Source of the DNA: Pseudomonadota bacterium | GTDB taxonomy: Bacteria; Pseudomonadota; Gammaproteobacteria; Burkholderiales; Burkholderiaceae | DNA length: 14,402 bases | Direction: 5' to 3' | Assembly (NCBI GenBank): GCA_963205525.1 | Contig: CAUJJP010000176.1 | Span: 1-14,402, forward strand | Shown: piece by piece, positions 1-7,854 of the stretch | Position numbering within the stretch: the stretch's first letter is position 1 | How the letters are laid out: each line of letters opens with the position of its first letter | Notes under the pieces: model-generated | Seen by the model: the letters and a program-made list of their open reading frames with translations, nothing else | Told to the model about the DNA's origin: nothing | Databases searched by the model: none | Translations under genes and position numbers: made by a program

Positions 1-1
1 G

Positions 2-235
2 ACCAAGAAGCTGCTCATGCACAAGGAGCAGATCCGGCGCCTGATCGGCAAGGTCGAGCAAAAGGGCTTCACCCTGGTGCCGCTGGACCTGCACTACAAG
101 GACGGGCGGGTGAAGGTGGAGGTCGCACTCGCCAAGGGCAAGGCCCAGCACGACAAGCGCGAGAGCGAGCGCGAGAAGGACTGGGCGCGCGAGAAGGGCC
201 GCCTGATGCGGCACAAGATCTCGACCAAGGGCTGA
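2..235 (+). CDS. smpB: SsrA-binding protein SmpB (3' part only)
   Basis: This is the C-terminal half of SmpB, the small RNA-binding protein that carries tmRNA (SsrA) to stalled ribosomes for trans-translation. The frame is already open at the left edge, so the true start lies outside the window. About 77 residues are visible out of the roughly 150-160 usual for the family. The visible part has the typical basic run [19 protein letters not shown], the segment [21 protein letters not shown], and a Lys/Arg-rich C-terminal tail ([20 protein letters not shown]) that in this family enters the decoding centre. It ends at TGA 233-235. No ssrA gene is visible downstream. The identification is firm; only the N-terminus is missing. 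Confidence 0.95.
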   Translation, partial: TKKLLMHKEQIRRLIGKVEQKGFTLVPLDLHYKDGRVKVEVALAKGKAQHDKRESEREKDWAREKGRLMRHKISTKG

Positions 236-250
236 CCCCGGACACCGGGG
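236..250 (+). terminator. Short GC hairpin after smpB
   Basis: CCCCGG (236-241) and CCGGGG (245-250) form a perfect 6-bp stem around a 3-nt loop, starting directly after the smpB stop codon. There is no T-run behind it, so it may be only a weak or Rho-assisted terminator. It is the sole candidate end signal seen for smpB. Confidence 0.3.
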
Positions 251-602
251 GTACAGCCCCACCCGCAGGATCGAGCACGTCTGCCAGGACCCGGCGGCGA
301 TTCGCTTCATCGCCGCCGACACATTGCCTTCAGGGCCTCCAGCGGAAATGTTGCCGCGCCCGGCGGGCCTGGGTGCGGACGCCGCCATGCCCAGCGGCTG
401 CGCGAACGCCTGGCGACGGCCAAGGCGGCGCTGAATGCCGGCGCCAGGGCTTCAGGTGCCGCGCAAGGGCTGCGACCCAGCCCGCGCGCCCAGCCACAGC
501 GCGCCGGACATGGCCAATGTGCTGGCCAGTTCGGCGGTCGATGCGCCGCCGAGTGCCACCACCACCAGCAGCGCGAGCGCCGGCGCATGCGGTCGCCCCA
601 GC
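251..602. other. Gene-poor stretch with possible minus-strand transporter remnant
   Basis: No intact gene can be supported here. On the minus strand, about 600 down to a stop at 452-454, one frame reads as a hydrophobic stretch (ALALLVVVALGGASTAELAS, then TLAMSGALWLGARAG) that resembles the last membrane segments of a transporter, although the family cannot be named. No proper start or N-terminal part exists, because the upstream side runs directly into the LysR pseudogene. The plus frame here is open from ATG 435 but shows low-complexity Ala/Ser/Pro sequence unlike any LysR N-terminus. The rest (251-450) shows nothing recognisable. Confidence 0.35.
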
Positions 603-1472
603 GCGCGCAGTGGCAGCCTGACCGCCGCCGCCGAGCAACTGGACACCCAGCAGCCCACGCTGAGCCGCCAGCTCTCGGCACTGGAGCGTGAGCTGGGCGT
701 GCAGCTGTTCCAGCGCTCCAGCCGTTCGCTGTCTTTGAGCGATGCGGGCCGCACGCTGCTGCCGCATGCGGCAGCCGTGATCGCTGCGGCCGATGTCGCG
801 CTGCAGTCGCTGCAGGCCCCCGGCCAGGCGCTGAGCGGCCGGCTGCGCGTGGCCTGTTCCATCGCGCTCGCGCGGCGCGTGCTGCTGCCGGCGCTGCCGG
901 CCTGGATCGCCCGCCACCCGTAGCTCCAGCTGGAGCTGCTGACCGGCGACGCATTGCTGCCGGTCATCAGGTCGGGCGTCGATGTCGCGCTGCGTCTCGG
1001 CGAGCCGGCGGATTCCAATCTGGTGCAGACGTCGCTGGGCGCTTCGCACGCAGCCGTGTACGGCGCGACGCGCAATCTGGAACTGCACGGCCGGCCGCGT
1101 GCGCCGGCTGATCTCGCCGGGCATTCCTGTGTGGTCGGGCCGGCCACCGCGTCGCCATGGCGCTTGTCGGACGGTGCGCACGAAGCGCTTGTCGTCGTGC
1201 GTGGCGGTGTGAGGCTGTCATCCGTGGAACTGCTGCGCGACGCGGTTCAGCAAGGGCTGGGTCTGGCGCTGCTGCCGACCTGGTTCTGGCGCGACGACGA
1301 ACTGGCCCGGGCGGGAGTGGAGCGCGTGCTGCCTGGCTGGCAGACACCGCCACGGCCCTTGCTGGCGCTGACGGCCACGCGCCCCGGCCCGCGCAGCAAG
1401 GCGACCGCCTTCATCGCCTTCGCCCGCGAAGCCTGGCGGCGCTGCGAACCCGTTGCGGCCTGGCAGCTTTGA
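603..1472 (+). pseudogene. LysR-family transcriptional regulator, broken
   Basis: This is the remains of a LysR-type regulator. The HTH part (SGSLTAAAEQLDTQQPTLSR, then QLSALERELGVQLFQRSSRS) begins about codon 609 and is followed by the substrate-binding domain (LSGRLRVACSIALARRVLLP ... VIRSGVDVALRLGEP ... GLGLALLPTWFW). Two lesions are visible. First, an in-frame TAG at 921-923 separates HP from LQLELLTGD; the frame on both sides is the same, so a single C-to-T change in a CAG Gln codon would explain it. Second, the usual first 15-20 residues (start Met and first helix) are absent; the frame instead continues upstream into unrelated low-complexity sequence to ATG 435. Apart from this the domain is well preserved to TGA 1470-1472, so the decay looks recent. 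Readthrough or sequencing error could explain the TAG but not the missing N-terminus. Confidence 0.8.
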
Positions 1473-1575
1473 CAGGCCATGAGCGCTCCATGCACGCCGA
1501 GCCAGGCCGGCGACCGCAGCGCGTTGTTTTGGCGATCTGCCGCTTCCTGCAGCGGCTGCGCCGGTGTTTGCCTGC

Positions 1576-1606
1576 GCCGGTTTCGGGCGCTGCGCCCGAA
1601 GCCGGC
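1576..1606. terminator. Strong hairpin between lysR remnant and acyltransferase
   Basis: GCCGG (1576-1580), one T, then TTCGGGCG (1582-1589) pairs with CGCCCGAA (1593-1600), G, CCGGC (1602-1606). This gives a stem of 5+1+8 pairs, with one T/G wobble when read on the plus strand, around a 3-nt CTG loop. It sits 13 bp beyond the acyltransferase stop on the minus strand and about 100 bp beyond the lysR stop on the plus strand, so it could serve both directions. Neither side has a T-run, so intrinsic termination is uncertain. Confidence 0.45.
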
Positions 1607-1631
1607 ATCAACCCGGCATCAACCCGGCACC
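1602..1631. repeat. Tandem 11-bp repeat over the acyltransferase stop codon
   Basis: The unit CCGGCATCAAC occurs at 1602-1612 and 1613-1623, and a partial third copy (CCGGCACCA) follows. The acyltransferase stop (1619-1621) lies in the second unit. It looks like a small slippage duplication at the 3' end of the gene. Confidence 0.6.
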
Positions 1632-2731
1632 AGGCGGCGCCAGGCGCCGTCAGACCACCAGCGCTGCAGGTGCCGCGTCCACGCCGGCTCGACCCGGTGG
1701 TGGAACACCGCGCCCGCCGCGACGCTGGCCAGCCAGGCGAGGACGACGCCGCCGGCCTGCCACCACGGCTGGTGCGGCAGCCAGCGCTCGAAGAGGGCAT
1801 TGACCACCAGGCCGACCGGGTAGTGGACCAGGAACTGTGCATAGCCGATGCGCGCCAGCCAGGCCACCGGTGCCGGCGCCGACGACGCCTGCCGGCGCGG
1901 CAGCCACAGCAGCAACGCCACCGCGCCTGCCAGCGCCAGGCGCACGCGCCAGTCCAGCCACAGCGCGCTCAGCAAGATCGACGCCACCAGCAGCATGCGC
2001 GCGGGGCGGCCACCCCACCAGTGCACGAGTGCTCCCAGCCCATAGGCGGCCAGGAAGTAGGGTGCGACCAGATCCCAAGCCGGCCAGCGGTTGATCCACA
2101 GCGCCGACACCGCCATGCCGACAAGGACCAGCCAGGGCGCGACCGGTTCGGCCGCCAGACGCCGCGCATCCCCGCGCCTGTCCTCACGCTTGTCCCGCCA
2201 CCGGTCCAACCGCGCATCCAGCCGCGACGCCAGCGCCAGCAGCAGGCTCAGCAGCGCGAACAGCTGCAGGTCCACCGCCACGTACCACAGCCCGGCCGAG
2301 AGGGCATCCATTCCGAACAAATCCTGCAGCAGCAGGAGATGGGCCGCGATCTGCCAGGCCTGCGGCGCCTGCGGCGTCGCCGGGTGGTCCATCCAGGCAC
2401 GCGCAAGCAGCGCCGCCGCAGCGGCCAGCAGCAGCACCGGCGCCAGCGGCATGGCCAGCCGCAGGTAGCGACCGCGCACGGTCTCGAAGAGGCGCTGGCC
2501 ACAGCGCCAGCGACCCTCGGGAGCCAGCGAACGCGCGGCGAAGAAGCCGCCCAGAACCAGGAAGGCCTGCACCGCGTAGCGGCCGTGCTCGGCCAGGGCG
2601 GCGAACAGGGCCGGCGCGAGCGGCCAGGCGTGGTCGGCCATCGGGCCGTACAAGGCCAGATGGTGGAGCACGATCAGTTGCGCGCAGACCGCCTTCAGCC
2701 AGTCTGCGGCCGCGACCCCGCGGGCGTTCAA
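1619..2731 (-). CDS. Acyltransferase family 3 (OafA-like) membrane protein
   Basis: This is a multi-pass inner-membrane protein of the acyltransferase-3 family, whose members move acetyl or other acyl groups onto surface polysaccharides, lipids or small molecules; the substrate here cannot be told. The N-terminus has the family signature (DWLKAVCAQLIVLHHLALYG, His23-His24), followed by the RYAVQAFLVLGGFF segment and about ten hydrophobic helices. It has 370 residues, a normal length for the family. No ATG fits. The best start is TTG at 2731-2729, which overlaps the TGA of the upstream metC-like gene (TTGA, 4-bp overlap) and puts the signature near residue 10; this suggests translational coupling. 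The open frame extends further upstream, but only as a shadow of the PLP gene. Family assignment is good, the start less so. Confidence 0.82.
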   Translation of the reverse strand: MNARGVAAADWLKAVCAQLIVLHHLALYGPMADHAWPLAPALFAALAEHGRYAVQAFLVLGGFFAARSLAPEGRWRCGQRLFETVRGRYLRLAMPLAPVLLLAAAAALLARAWMDHPATPQAPQAWQIAAHLLLLQDLFGMDALSAGLWYVAVDLQLFALLSLLLALASRLDARLDRWRDKREDRRGDARRLAAEPVAPWLVLVGMAVSALWINRWPAWDLVAPYFLAAYGLGALVHWWGGRPARMLLVASILLSALWLDWRVRLALAGAVALLLWLPRRQASSAPAPVAWLARIGYAQFLVHYPVGLVVNALFERWLPHQPWWQAGGVVLAWLASVAAGAVFHHRVEPAWTRHLQRWWSDGAWRRLVPG

Positions 2732-3903
2732 GCCAGCACGCCCAGCGCCTGCGCGAGATCCGCCTGCAGGTCCTGCTCGGCCTCCAGCCCGATCGAGAAG
2801 CGCACCAGCGTGCCCTCGTAGGGAACCGGCTGGCGCATGCTGCGCAGCTCGTAGGGCACGACCAGGCTGATCGGGCCGCCCCAGGAGTAGCCCAGGCGGA
2901 ACAGCCGCAGCGCGTCGCAGAAGCGATCCACCTGCGCCGCGCTGTAGCGGGCATCGAACAGCACCGAGAACAGTCCGGCGGCGGCGCTGCACAGCCGCCG
3001 CCAGTGCTCGTGGCCGGGCGAGCCTTCGAACGCCGGGTGCAGGACACGTGCGATCTCGGGGCGCTGCTGCAGCCAGCCGGCAAGCACGCGCGCCGCGCGG
3101 TCGTGGGCGTGGTAGCGCAAAGCGATGCTCGGCAGCGAGCGCAGCACCAGCTCGGCATCGTTGGCCGCCACCCCCAGCCCGAGGCGCATGTGGGCGTGCT
3201 TGACGCGCTGGTGCAGCGCCTCGTCGCGCGTGCAGACCGATCCCATCAGCACGTCACCACCGCCGGACGGGAACTTGGTCAGCGCCTGCACCACGAGATC
3301 GCAGCCCAGCCCGCCGCCGAGGTCGAAGCCGTCGAAGGCGATGCCGGCGCCCCAGGTGTTGTCGAGCGCGGTGAGCACGCCGCGCGCGCGCGCCGCCGCC
3401 ACCAGCCCCGTCAGGTCGGGGAACTCCATGGTCACCGAGCCTGGCGCCTCGAGCCAGGCCAGCCGTGTCCGCGGACCGATCATGGCCGCGAAGCCGGCTG
3501 CGTCCAGCGGGTCGTACAGCCGGTAGGCGATGCCCCAGCGCCGCAGCTGGTCGACCGCGAAGTCCTTGCCCGGCCCGTAGGCGTTGGTCGGGATCAGGAC
3601 CTCGTCGCCCTGGTCCAGCAGCGCCAGGTCGACGAGCGTGATCGCCGCCAGGCCGCTGGGCGCCAGCACGCACTGCAAGCCGTGCTCGAGCTGCGCGATG
3701 CGCTCCTCCAGCATGAAGGTGGTCGGCGTGCCGTGCAACCCGTAGGTATAGCCCTGCTTGTGCTTCCAGTCGCGCGCGCGCATCGCCGCCACGTCGGGGA
3801 AGAACACGGTCGATGCCTTGTGCACGCCGGGCTGCGGGGCCTCGAAGTCCGTCGGCGGGTGGTAGGGATGGTGGATCAGGGTGGTGGGGTCGTGCGCGGC
3901 CAC
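2728..3903 (-). CDS. metC: Cystathionine beta-lyase / Cys-Met metabolism PLP enzyme
   Basis: This is a fold-type I PLP enzyme of the Cys/Met metabolism family, most like proteobacterial cystathionine beta-lyase, which cleaves cystathionine to homocysteine, pyruvate and ammonia in methionine synthesis. It has 391 residues, as expected. Visible features are the substrate/phosphate loop YTYGLHGTPTT (about 52-62), DNTW with the cofactor Asp at 181, and the Schiff-base lysine at about 210 in ALTKFPSGGGDVLMG. The start is GTG at 3903-3901, chosen because GAGGAGG lies 6 nt upstream; the frame is open far upstream only as an overlap with rimO. It starts 29 bp after rimO ends and overlaps the acyltransferase start, so a three-gene transcript is likely. 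A related cystathionine gamma-synthase or gamma-lyase role cannot be excluded from sequence alone. Confidence 0.88.
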   Translation of the reverse strand: MAAHDPTTLIHHPYHPPTDFEAPQPGVHKASTVFFPDVAAMRARDWKHKQGYTYGLHGTPTTFMLEERIAQLEHGLQCVLAPSGLAAITLVDLALLDQGDEVLIPTNAYGPGKDFAVDQLRRWGIAYRLYDPLDAAGFAAMIGPRTRLAWLEAPGSVTMEFPDLTGLVAAARARGVLTALDNTWGAGIAFDGFDLGGGLGCDLVVQALTKFPSGGGDVLMGSVCTRDEALHQRVKHAHMRLGLGVAANDAELVLRSLPSIALRYHAHDRAARVLAGWLQQRPEIARVLHPAFEGSPGHEHWRRLCSAAAGLFSVLFDARYSAAQVDRFCDALRLFRLGYSWGGPISLVVPYELRSMRQPVPYEGTLVRFSIGLEAEQDLQADLAQALGVLA

Positions 3904-3909
3904 GTCGTG

Positions 3910-3916
3910 CCTCCTC
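3910..3916 (-). promoter_or_regulatory. Ribosome binding site deciding the GTG start of metC
   Basis: GAGGAGG on the minus strand, 6 nt before GTG 3903-3901. It fixes the start in a frame that otherwise stays open for hundreds of codons upstream. Confidence 0.75.
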
Positions 3917-3932
3917 GCGGATGGGCTGGCGG

Positions 3933-5321
3933 TCAAAGGGGCTGGCCGACGAGGTCGTGACCCTCGGCGGCGACGATGCGCGCGCGCACGAACTCGCCCA
4001 CCTTCAGGGTCCGGGACGCCTTCAGCGGCGGCAGCAGGCGCACCGTGCCGTCGATCTCGGGTGCATCGGCGTAGCTGCGGCCGACGCCGCCGCGGCGCCC
4101 CAGCGCCGGGGCGCTGTCCACCAGCACCTGCATCTCGGCGCCGACGCGCGCGTGCAGCTTGTGCGCCGAGACCTGCTCGGCGACCGCCATCACGCGGTCG
4201 CGCCGCGCCTCGCGCTCGGCCTGCGGCAGGGCGCCGGGCAGATCGTTGGCGCTGGCGCCCGCTACCGGTGAATAGGCGAAGCAGCCGGCGCGGTCGATCT
4301 GCGCCTCGCGCAGGAAGTCGAGCAGGGCCTCGAACTCGGCCTCGGTCTCGCCCGGGAAGCCGGCGATGAAGGTCGAGCGCACGACCAGCTGCGGGCAGAG
4401 CTCGCGCCAGCGCTGCAGGCGCGCCCGGTTGCGCTCGCCGCTGGCCGGGCGCTTCATGCGCGCCAGCACATCCGGGTGGGCGTGCTGGAAGGGCACGTCC
4501 AGGTAGGGCAGGATGCGTCCCTGCGCCATCAGCGGCAGGATCTCGTCGACCTGCGGGTAGGGGTAGACGTAGTGCAGCCGCACCCAGGCGGCGTGCGCCT
4601 CGGCCAGCTCGCCAAGCCTCTCGCACAGCTCGCGCAGGCGGGTCTTCACCGGCACGCCGTCCCAGAAGCCGGTGCGGTACTTCAGATCCACCCCATAGGC
4701 CGAGGTGTCCTGGCTCACGATCAGCAACTCCTTGACGCCGGACTCGAACAGCGCGCGCGCCTCGGTGAGCACGTCGCCGATCGGGCGCGAGACGAGGTCG
4801 CCGCGCATGCTGGGGATGATGCAGAAGCTGCAGCGGTGGTTGCAGCCCTCGCTGATCTTCAGGTAGGCGTAGTGGCGCGGCGTGAGCTTGATGCCGGCCG
4901 CGCCGCGCATCTCGGGAACCAGGTCGACGAAGGGATCGTGCGGCTTGGGCAGGTGGCGGTGCACCGCGTCCATCACCTCCTGGGTCGCGTGCGGGCCGGT
5001 GACGGCCAGCACCTTGGGGTGCACCTGGCGCACGAAGTTGCCGCTGCCCACGCCGCCGTCCTGGCCGCCCTTGGCGCCCAGGCAGCCGGTGACGATGACG
5101 CGGCCGTTGCTGCTCAGCGCCTCGCCTATGGTGTCCAGGCTCTCCTTGACCGCCTCGTCGATGAAGCCGCAGGTGTTGACGATGACGAGGTCGGCGCCCT
5201 CGAAGGTCTTGCTCGTGCGGTAGCCTTCGGCGGCGAGCTGGGTGACGATGAGCTCGGAGTCGGTCAGCGCCTTCGGGCAGCCGAGCGAGACAAAGCCGAT
5301 GTGTGGCGAGGGGTCGGACAT
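3933..5321 (-). CDS. rimO: Ribosomal protein uS12 methylthiotransferase RimO
   Basis: This is a radical-SAM enzyme that adds a methylthio group to the conserved aspartate of ribosomal protein S12. The 462 residues contain all three expected parts. The N-terminal MTTase domain has Cys15 (SLGCPK), Cys51 (NTCGF) and Cys80 (TGCLGAK) for the auxiliary cluster. The radical-SAM core has CNHRCSFC (Cys160, 164, 167). A C-terminal TRAM-like domain follows (about 390-460, ending [18 protein letters not shown]). The N-terminus [18 protein letters not shown] distinguishes RimO from MiaB. ATG 5321-5319 has only a weak ribosome site (GAGCGAA about 10-12 nt upstream). It is probably the first gene of the block with metC and the acyltransferase. 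A Gly-rich insertion after CLGAK (about 84-96) lengthens that loop relative to the E. coli protein. Confidence 0.95.
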   Translation of the reverse strand: MSDPSPHIGFVSLGCPKALTDSELIVTQLAAEGYRTSKTFEGADLVIVNTCGFIDEAVKESLDTIGEALSSNGRVIVTGCLGAKGGQDGGVGSGNFVRQVHPKVLAVTGPHATQEVMDAVHRHLPKPHDPFVDLVPEMRGAAGIKLTPRHYAYLKISEGCNHRCSFCIIPSMRGDLVSRPIGDVLTEARALFESGVKELLIVSQDTSAYGVDLKYRTGFWDGVPVKTRLRELCERLGELAEAHAAWVRLHYVYPYPQVDEILPLMAQGRILPYLDVPFQHAHPDVLARMKRPASGERNRARLQRWRELCPQLVVRSTFIAGFPGETEAEFEALLDFLREAQIDRAGCFAYSPVAGASANDLPGALPQAEREARRDRVMAVAEQVSAHKLHARVGAEMQVLVDSAPALGRRGGVGRSYADAPEIDGTVRLLPPLKASRTLKVGEFVRARIVAAEGHDLVGQPL

Positions 5322-5455
5322 CGGCCGATTTTCGCTCAGACCCGCAACTGCGATGCTCGGTTCGGCGCCGGGCGCCGCTGTCCGGTCCGGCGCCGAGTTT
5401 GCGCACCGCCCGGGCGTTCACCCGCGATCCGGGTCTCCATGAAGGGTCGGACTGC
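5322..5455. other. Divergent intergenic region rimO / SH3 protein
   Basis: 134 bp between two divergent starts. It contains several GC palindromic words (GGCGCC three times between about 5366 and 5395) but no clear -35/-10 pair was seen in either direction. Confidence 0.4.
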
Positions 5456-6097
5456 ATGACACGGCTTGCGCGAGGCTTCTTGGCACTTCTCCTGGCTTGC
5501 CCCTTGGGCATCAGCGCGCAGTCTCGATTGCCGCCCGTCGACCAGGCGGCGTCGGTGCCGGACTTCTTGCGCTTTCGCGCCCAGCTTCTGGACGCCGTGG
5601 CCAGACGCGACGTGGCCGCCGTCCTGGCGGTGCTCGGCAAGGACGTGAAGCTGTCGTTCGGCGGCGAGGCAGGCGTCGAGGACTTCAAGAAGATGTGGAC
5701 CCCTGCTGCACCGGATTCGGCACTGTGGCAGGTCCTGGCCGCGACGCTCGCGCTGGGCGGAACCTTCGATCAGGAAGGCGACTTCAACGCCCCCTACGTT
5801 TACAGCCGCTGGCCCCGGGACACGGACACATTCGATCACGTGGCGGCGATCGGATCCGGCATCCGGGTTCGCAGCGCCCCGGACCTCGGCGCGAGCATCG
5901 TCGGCCGCCTGGACTTCTCGATCGTCGCGCTCGCCGATCCAGCGTCGGTCGACTCCCGGTGGGTGAAGGTCAGGCTCGATTCAAACCGGGTCGGGTATGT
6001 GGACGCGAGGCTTGTGCGCAGCCCGGTCGACCATCGGATCAGGTTCGCCAAGCACGACGGGCGCTGGCAAATCGAATCCTTCCTTTCTGGCGACTGA
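5456..6097 (+). CDS. Exported SH3-domain protein of unknown function
   Basis: A 213-residue protein with a cleavable-looking signal peptide (MTRLARGFLALLLACPLGIS, likely cut near SA-QS around residue 21). The cysteine at 15 makes a poor lipobox. A helical N-terminal domain (about 30-125) is followed by a bacterial SH3 domain (about 130-190: GIRVRSAPDLGASIVGRLDF ... WVKVRLDSNRVGYVDARLV) and a short tail DGRWQIESFLSGD. Bacterial SH3 domains often bind cell wall or other periplasmic ligands; no enzymatic motif is seen. ATG 5456 is supported by GAAGGG 9 nt upstream and by the signal peptide starting right there. The gene lies opposite to rimO and phaR and looks less GC-rich than its neighbours (codons such as TCT, TTG, AAA, TAT are commoner). 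Presence of the protein is well supported, its role unknown. Confidence 0.85.
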   Translation: MTRLARGFLALLLACPLGISAQSRLPPVDQAASVPDFLRFRAQLLDAVARRDVAAVLAVLGKDVKLSFGGEAGVEDFKKMWTPAAPDSALWQVLAATLALGGTFDQEGDFNAPYVYSRWPRDTDTFDHVAAIGSGIRVRSAPDLGASIVGRLDFSIVALADPASVDSRWVKVRLDSNRVGYVDARLVRSPVDHRIRFAKHDGRWQIESFLSGD

Positions 6098-6187
6098 TCT
6101 GCGCCCGAGCTGGGCCCGAGTTGCGACCGCTGGCGAGCGCCCGCACGGTCGAGGACGAAGCCAGCGACCCAGCCACTTCTTGGCTCA

Positions 6188-6203
6188 GGCCCGATTCGGG
6201 GCC
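6188..6203. terminator. Weak hairpin between convergent SH3 gene and phaR
   Basis: GGCCC (6188-6192) pairs with GGGCC (6199-6203) around a 6-nt loop in the 120-bp gap between the two convergent stops (6097 and 6218). The stem is short and has no T-run. The word GATTC occurs three times nearby (about 6193, 6205, 6215). Confidence 0.25.
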
Positions 6204-6217
6204 GATTCAGGGAAGAT

Positions 6218-6727
6218 TCAACGCTTGGGCGGGAAGCCGGGGAAGACCGCGCCGGCCTGCGCCATCTGCTCCTGCAAGGTCGCCAGCATGGCGCGCGACT
6301 GCTCCAGGTAGCTGCCCATCAGGTTGTTCATCAAGGGCGCCTGGCCGCCGACGAACTGCTTTTGCATCTCGGCCAGGGCCTGCAGGTTGCGCTCCAGCAT
6401 GCTGCCCATCGCGCCCTGCATGGTGTGGCCGTAGAAGCGGATGATGTTGGCCAGCATCGAGCTGCTGAAGATGGGCACGCCGCCCGACTCTTCCTCGAGG
6501 ATGATCTGCAGCAGGATGCTGCGCGTGAGTTCCTCGCCGGTCTTGGCGTCGCGGACCTCGAACTCGTCGCCCGCCAGCACCATGCGCTTGACGTCGGCCA
6601 GCGTGATGTAGCTGCTGCTTCGGGTGTCGTACAGGCGCCGGTTGGGATACTTCTTGAGCACCCGCGGCCCCTGACTGGCCGTGGCTTCTTCGGGCCGCGG
6701 CGGGGCTTTGCGGGGGGAAGGCGGCAT
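6218..6727 (-). CDS. phaR: Polyhydroxyalkanoate synthesis repressor PhaR
   Basis: This is the DNA- and PHA-binding repressor that controls phasin and PHA-synthesis genes in PHA-storing Proteobacteria. The 169 residues include the conserved N-terminal DNA-binding domain (about 23-82: VLKKYPNRRLYDTRSSSYIT ... DVKRMVLAGDEFEVRDAKTG, then ILLQIILEEE). The PHB-accumulation regulatory region follows (about 86-130: PIFSSSMLANIIRFYGHTMQ), then a Met/Gln-rich tail ending FPGFPPKR. The short Pro/Lys-rich leader before residue 22 is typical. ATG 6727-6725 has GGAGAG 6 nt upstream. It implies that the organism makes PHA granules. It is separated from cysQ by 130 bp and convergent with the SH3 gene. Confidence 0.94.
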   Translation of the reverse strand: MPPSPRKAPPRPEEATASQGPRVLKKYPNRRLYDTRSSSYITLADVKRMVLAGDEFEVRDAKTGEELTRSILLQIILEEESGGVPIFSSSMLANIIRFYGHTMQGAMGSMLERNLQALAEMQKQFVGGQAPLMNNLMGSYLEQSRAMLATLQEQMAQAGAVFPGFPPKR

Positions 6728-6759
6728 GCGTGGCTCTCCGGTGCTGGCGACTCAGGTTC

Positions 6760-6765
6760 ATTCTA
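6760..6765 (-). promoter_or_regulatory. Possible -10 element of phaR
   Basis: TAGAAT on the minus strand, 32 nt before the phaR ATG, inside a short island poorer in GC than its surroundings. No good -35 element is seen 17 bp upstream, so this is tentative. Confidence 0.3.
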
Positions 6766-6835
6766 GGTCGCGCACCCGCAGCACCCGCGGGGGTTTCCCA
6801 GCACGCCCGCAGCGGCCGGCAGCGCTTCCTGCGCG

Positions 6836-6851
6836 GCGGCGTCGACGCCGC
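6836..6851. terminator. 16-bp perfect palindrome just after cysQ
   Basis: GCGGCGTCGACGCCGC is a perfect palindrome that begins 6 bp beyond the cysQ stop on the minus strand. As RNA it gives a 6-bp stem with a TCGA loop. No T-run follows, so it could be a terminator or a protein-binding site. Confidence 0.4.
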
Positions 6852-6857
6852 ACCGCC

Positions 6858-7631
<774 letters not shown>

Positions 7632-7636
7632 AGCTT

Positions 7637-7645
7637 CCACCTCCC
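7637..7645 (-). promoter_or_regulatory. Ribosome binding site deciding the cysQ start
   Basis: GGGAGGTGG on the minus strand. The GGAGGT core is 7 nt before ATG 7631, favouring this start over the in-frame ATG 22 codons upstream. Confidence 0.7.
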
Positions 7646-7655
7646 GTGCGGCCCT

Positions 7656-7673
7656 GCCGCTGTTTTCAGCGGC
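7656..7673. promoter_or_regulatory. Inverted repeat in the cysQ-cysD divergent region
   Basis: GCCGCTG (7656-7662), TTTT, CAGCGGC (7667-7673) is a perfect 7-bp inverted repeat. It lies 25-42 bp from the cysQ start codon, where it would be in or just ahead of the 5' leader of that gene. It could be an operator or an RNA hairpin; no regulator can be named. Confidence 0.45.
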
Positions 7674-7763
7674 GCGAATGTACCCGCTCACGCGCACGCG
7701 GCAGCGCCAGCGCGACGCCGACTCTAGGGGTGGCCAGGGCGCAGGTCAGGTGGCGCGGTCGGC

Positions 7764-7769
7764 GACAAT
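7764..7769 (+). promoter_or_regulatory. Possible -10 element for the cysD operon
   Basis: GACAAT on the plus strand, 85 bp before the cysD ATG, in the context GGCGACAATCC. No convincing -35 is seen 17 bp upstream, as is common in such GC-rich DNA where activators may be needed. Tentative. Confidence 0.25.
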
Positions 7770-7790
7770 CCGCCACTCGCCGAGCCGAGC

Positions 7791-7813
7791 CGGGCGCAGG
7801 GCGCCTGCGCCTG
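7791..7813 (+). promoter_or_regulatory. Strong hairpin in the cysD leader
   Basis: GGCGCAGG (7793-7800), loop GCG, CCTGCGCC (7804-7811) is a perfect 8-bp stem. It is extended by a G/T wobble and a C-G pair to 10 pairs (7791-7813). It lies 41 bp before the cysD ATG, inside the transcript if the upstream promoter guess is right. It may act on mRNA stability, attenuation or as an operator; it matches no riboswitch I know. Confidence 0.45.
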
Positions 7814-7854
7814 CGGCATCGGCCCAGCCACCTGGCCGCCACCCTCCCCTCGCG

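Noticed and set aside
1157..2821. 554-codon plus-strand frame from the LysR remnant across the acyltransferase
   Set aside because: Gln/Arg/Pro-rich composition without domains; the minus strand encodes a coherent membrane protein.
2728..5688. A 986-codon minus frame that would join rimO-region sequence to the PLP enzyme as one fusion protein
   Set aside because: The part upstream of 3903 is out of frame with rimO and has shadow composition; a GTG with a strong ribosome site marks the real PLP enzyme start.
6362..6766. Plus-strand frame opposite phaR
   Set aside because: Antisense shadow; phaR on the minus strand has its full conserved DNA-binding domain.
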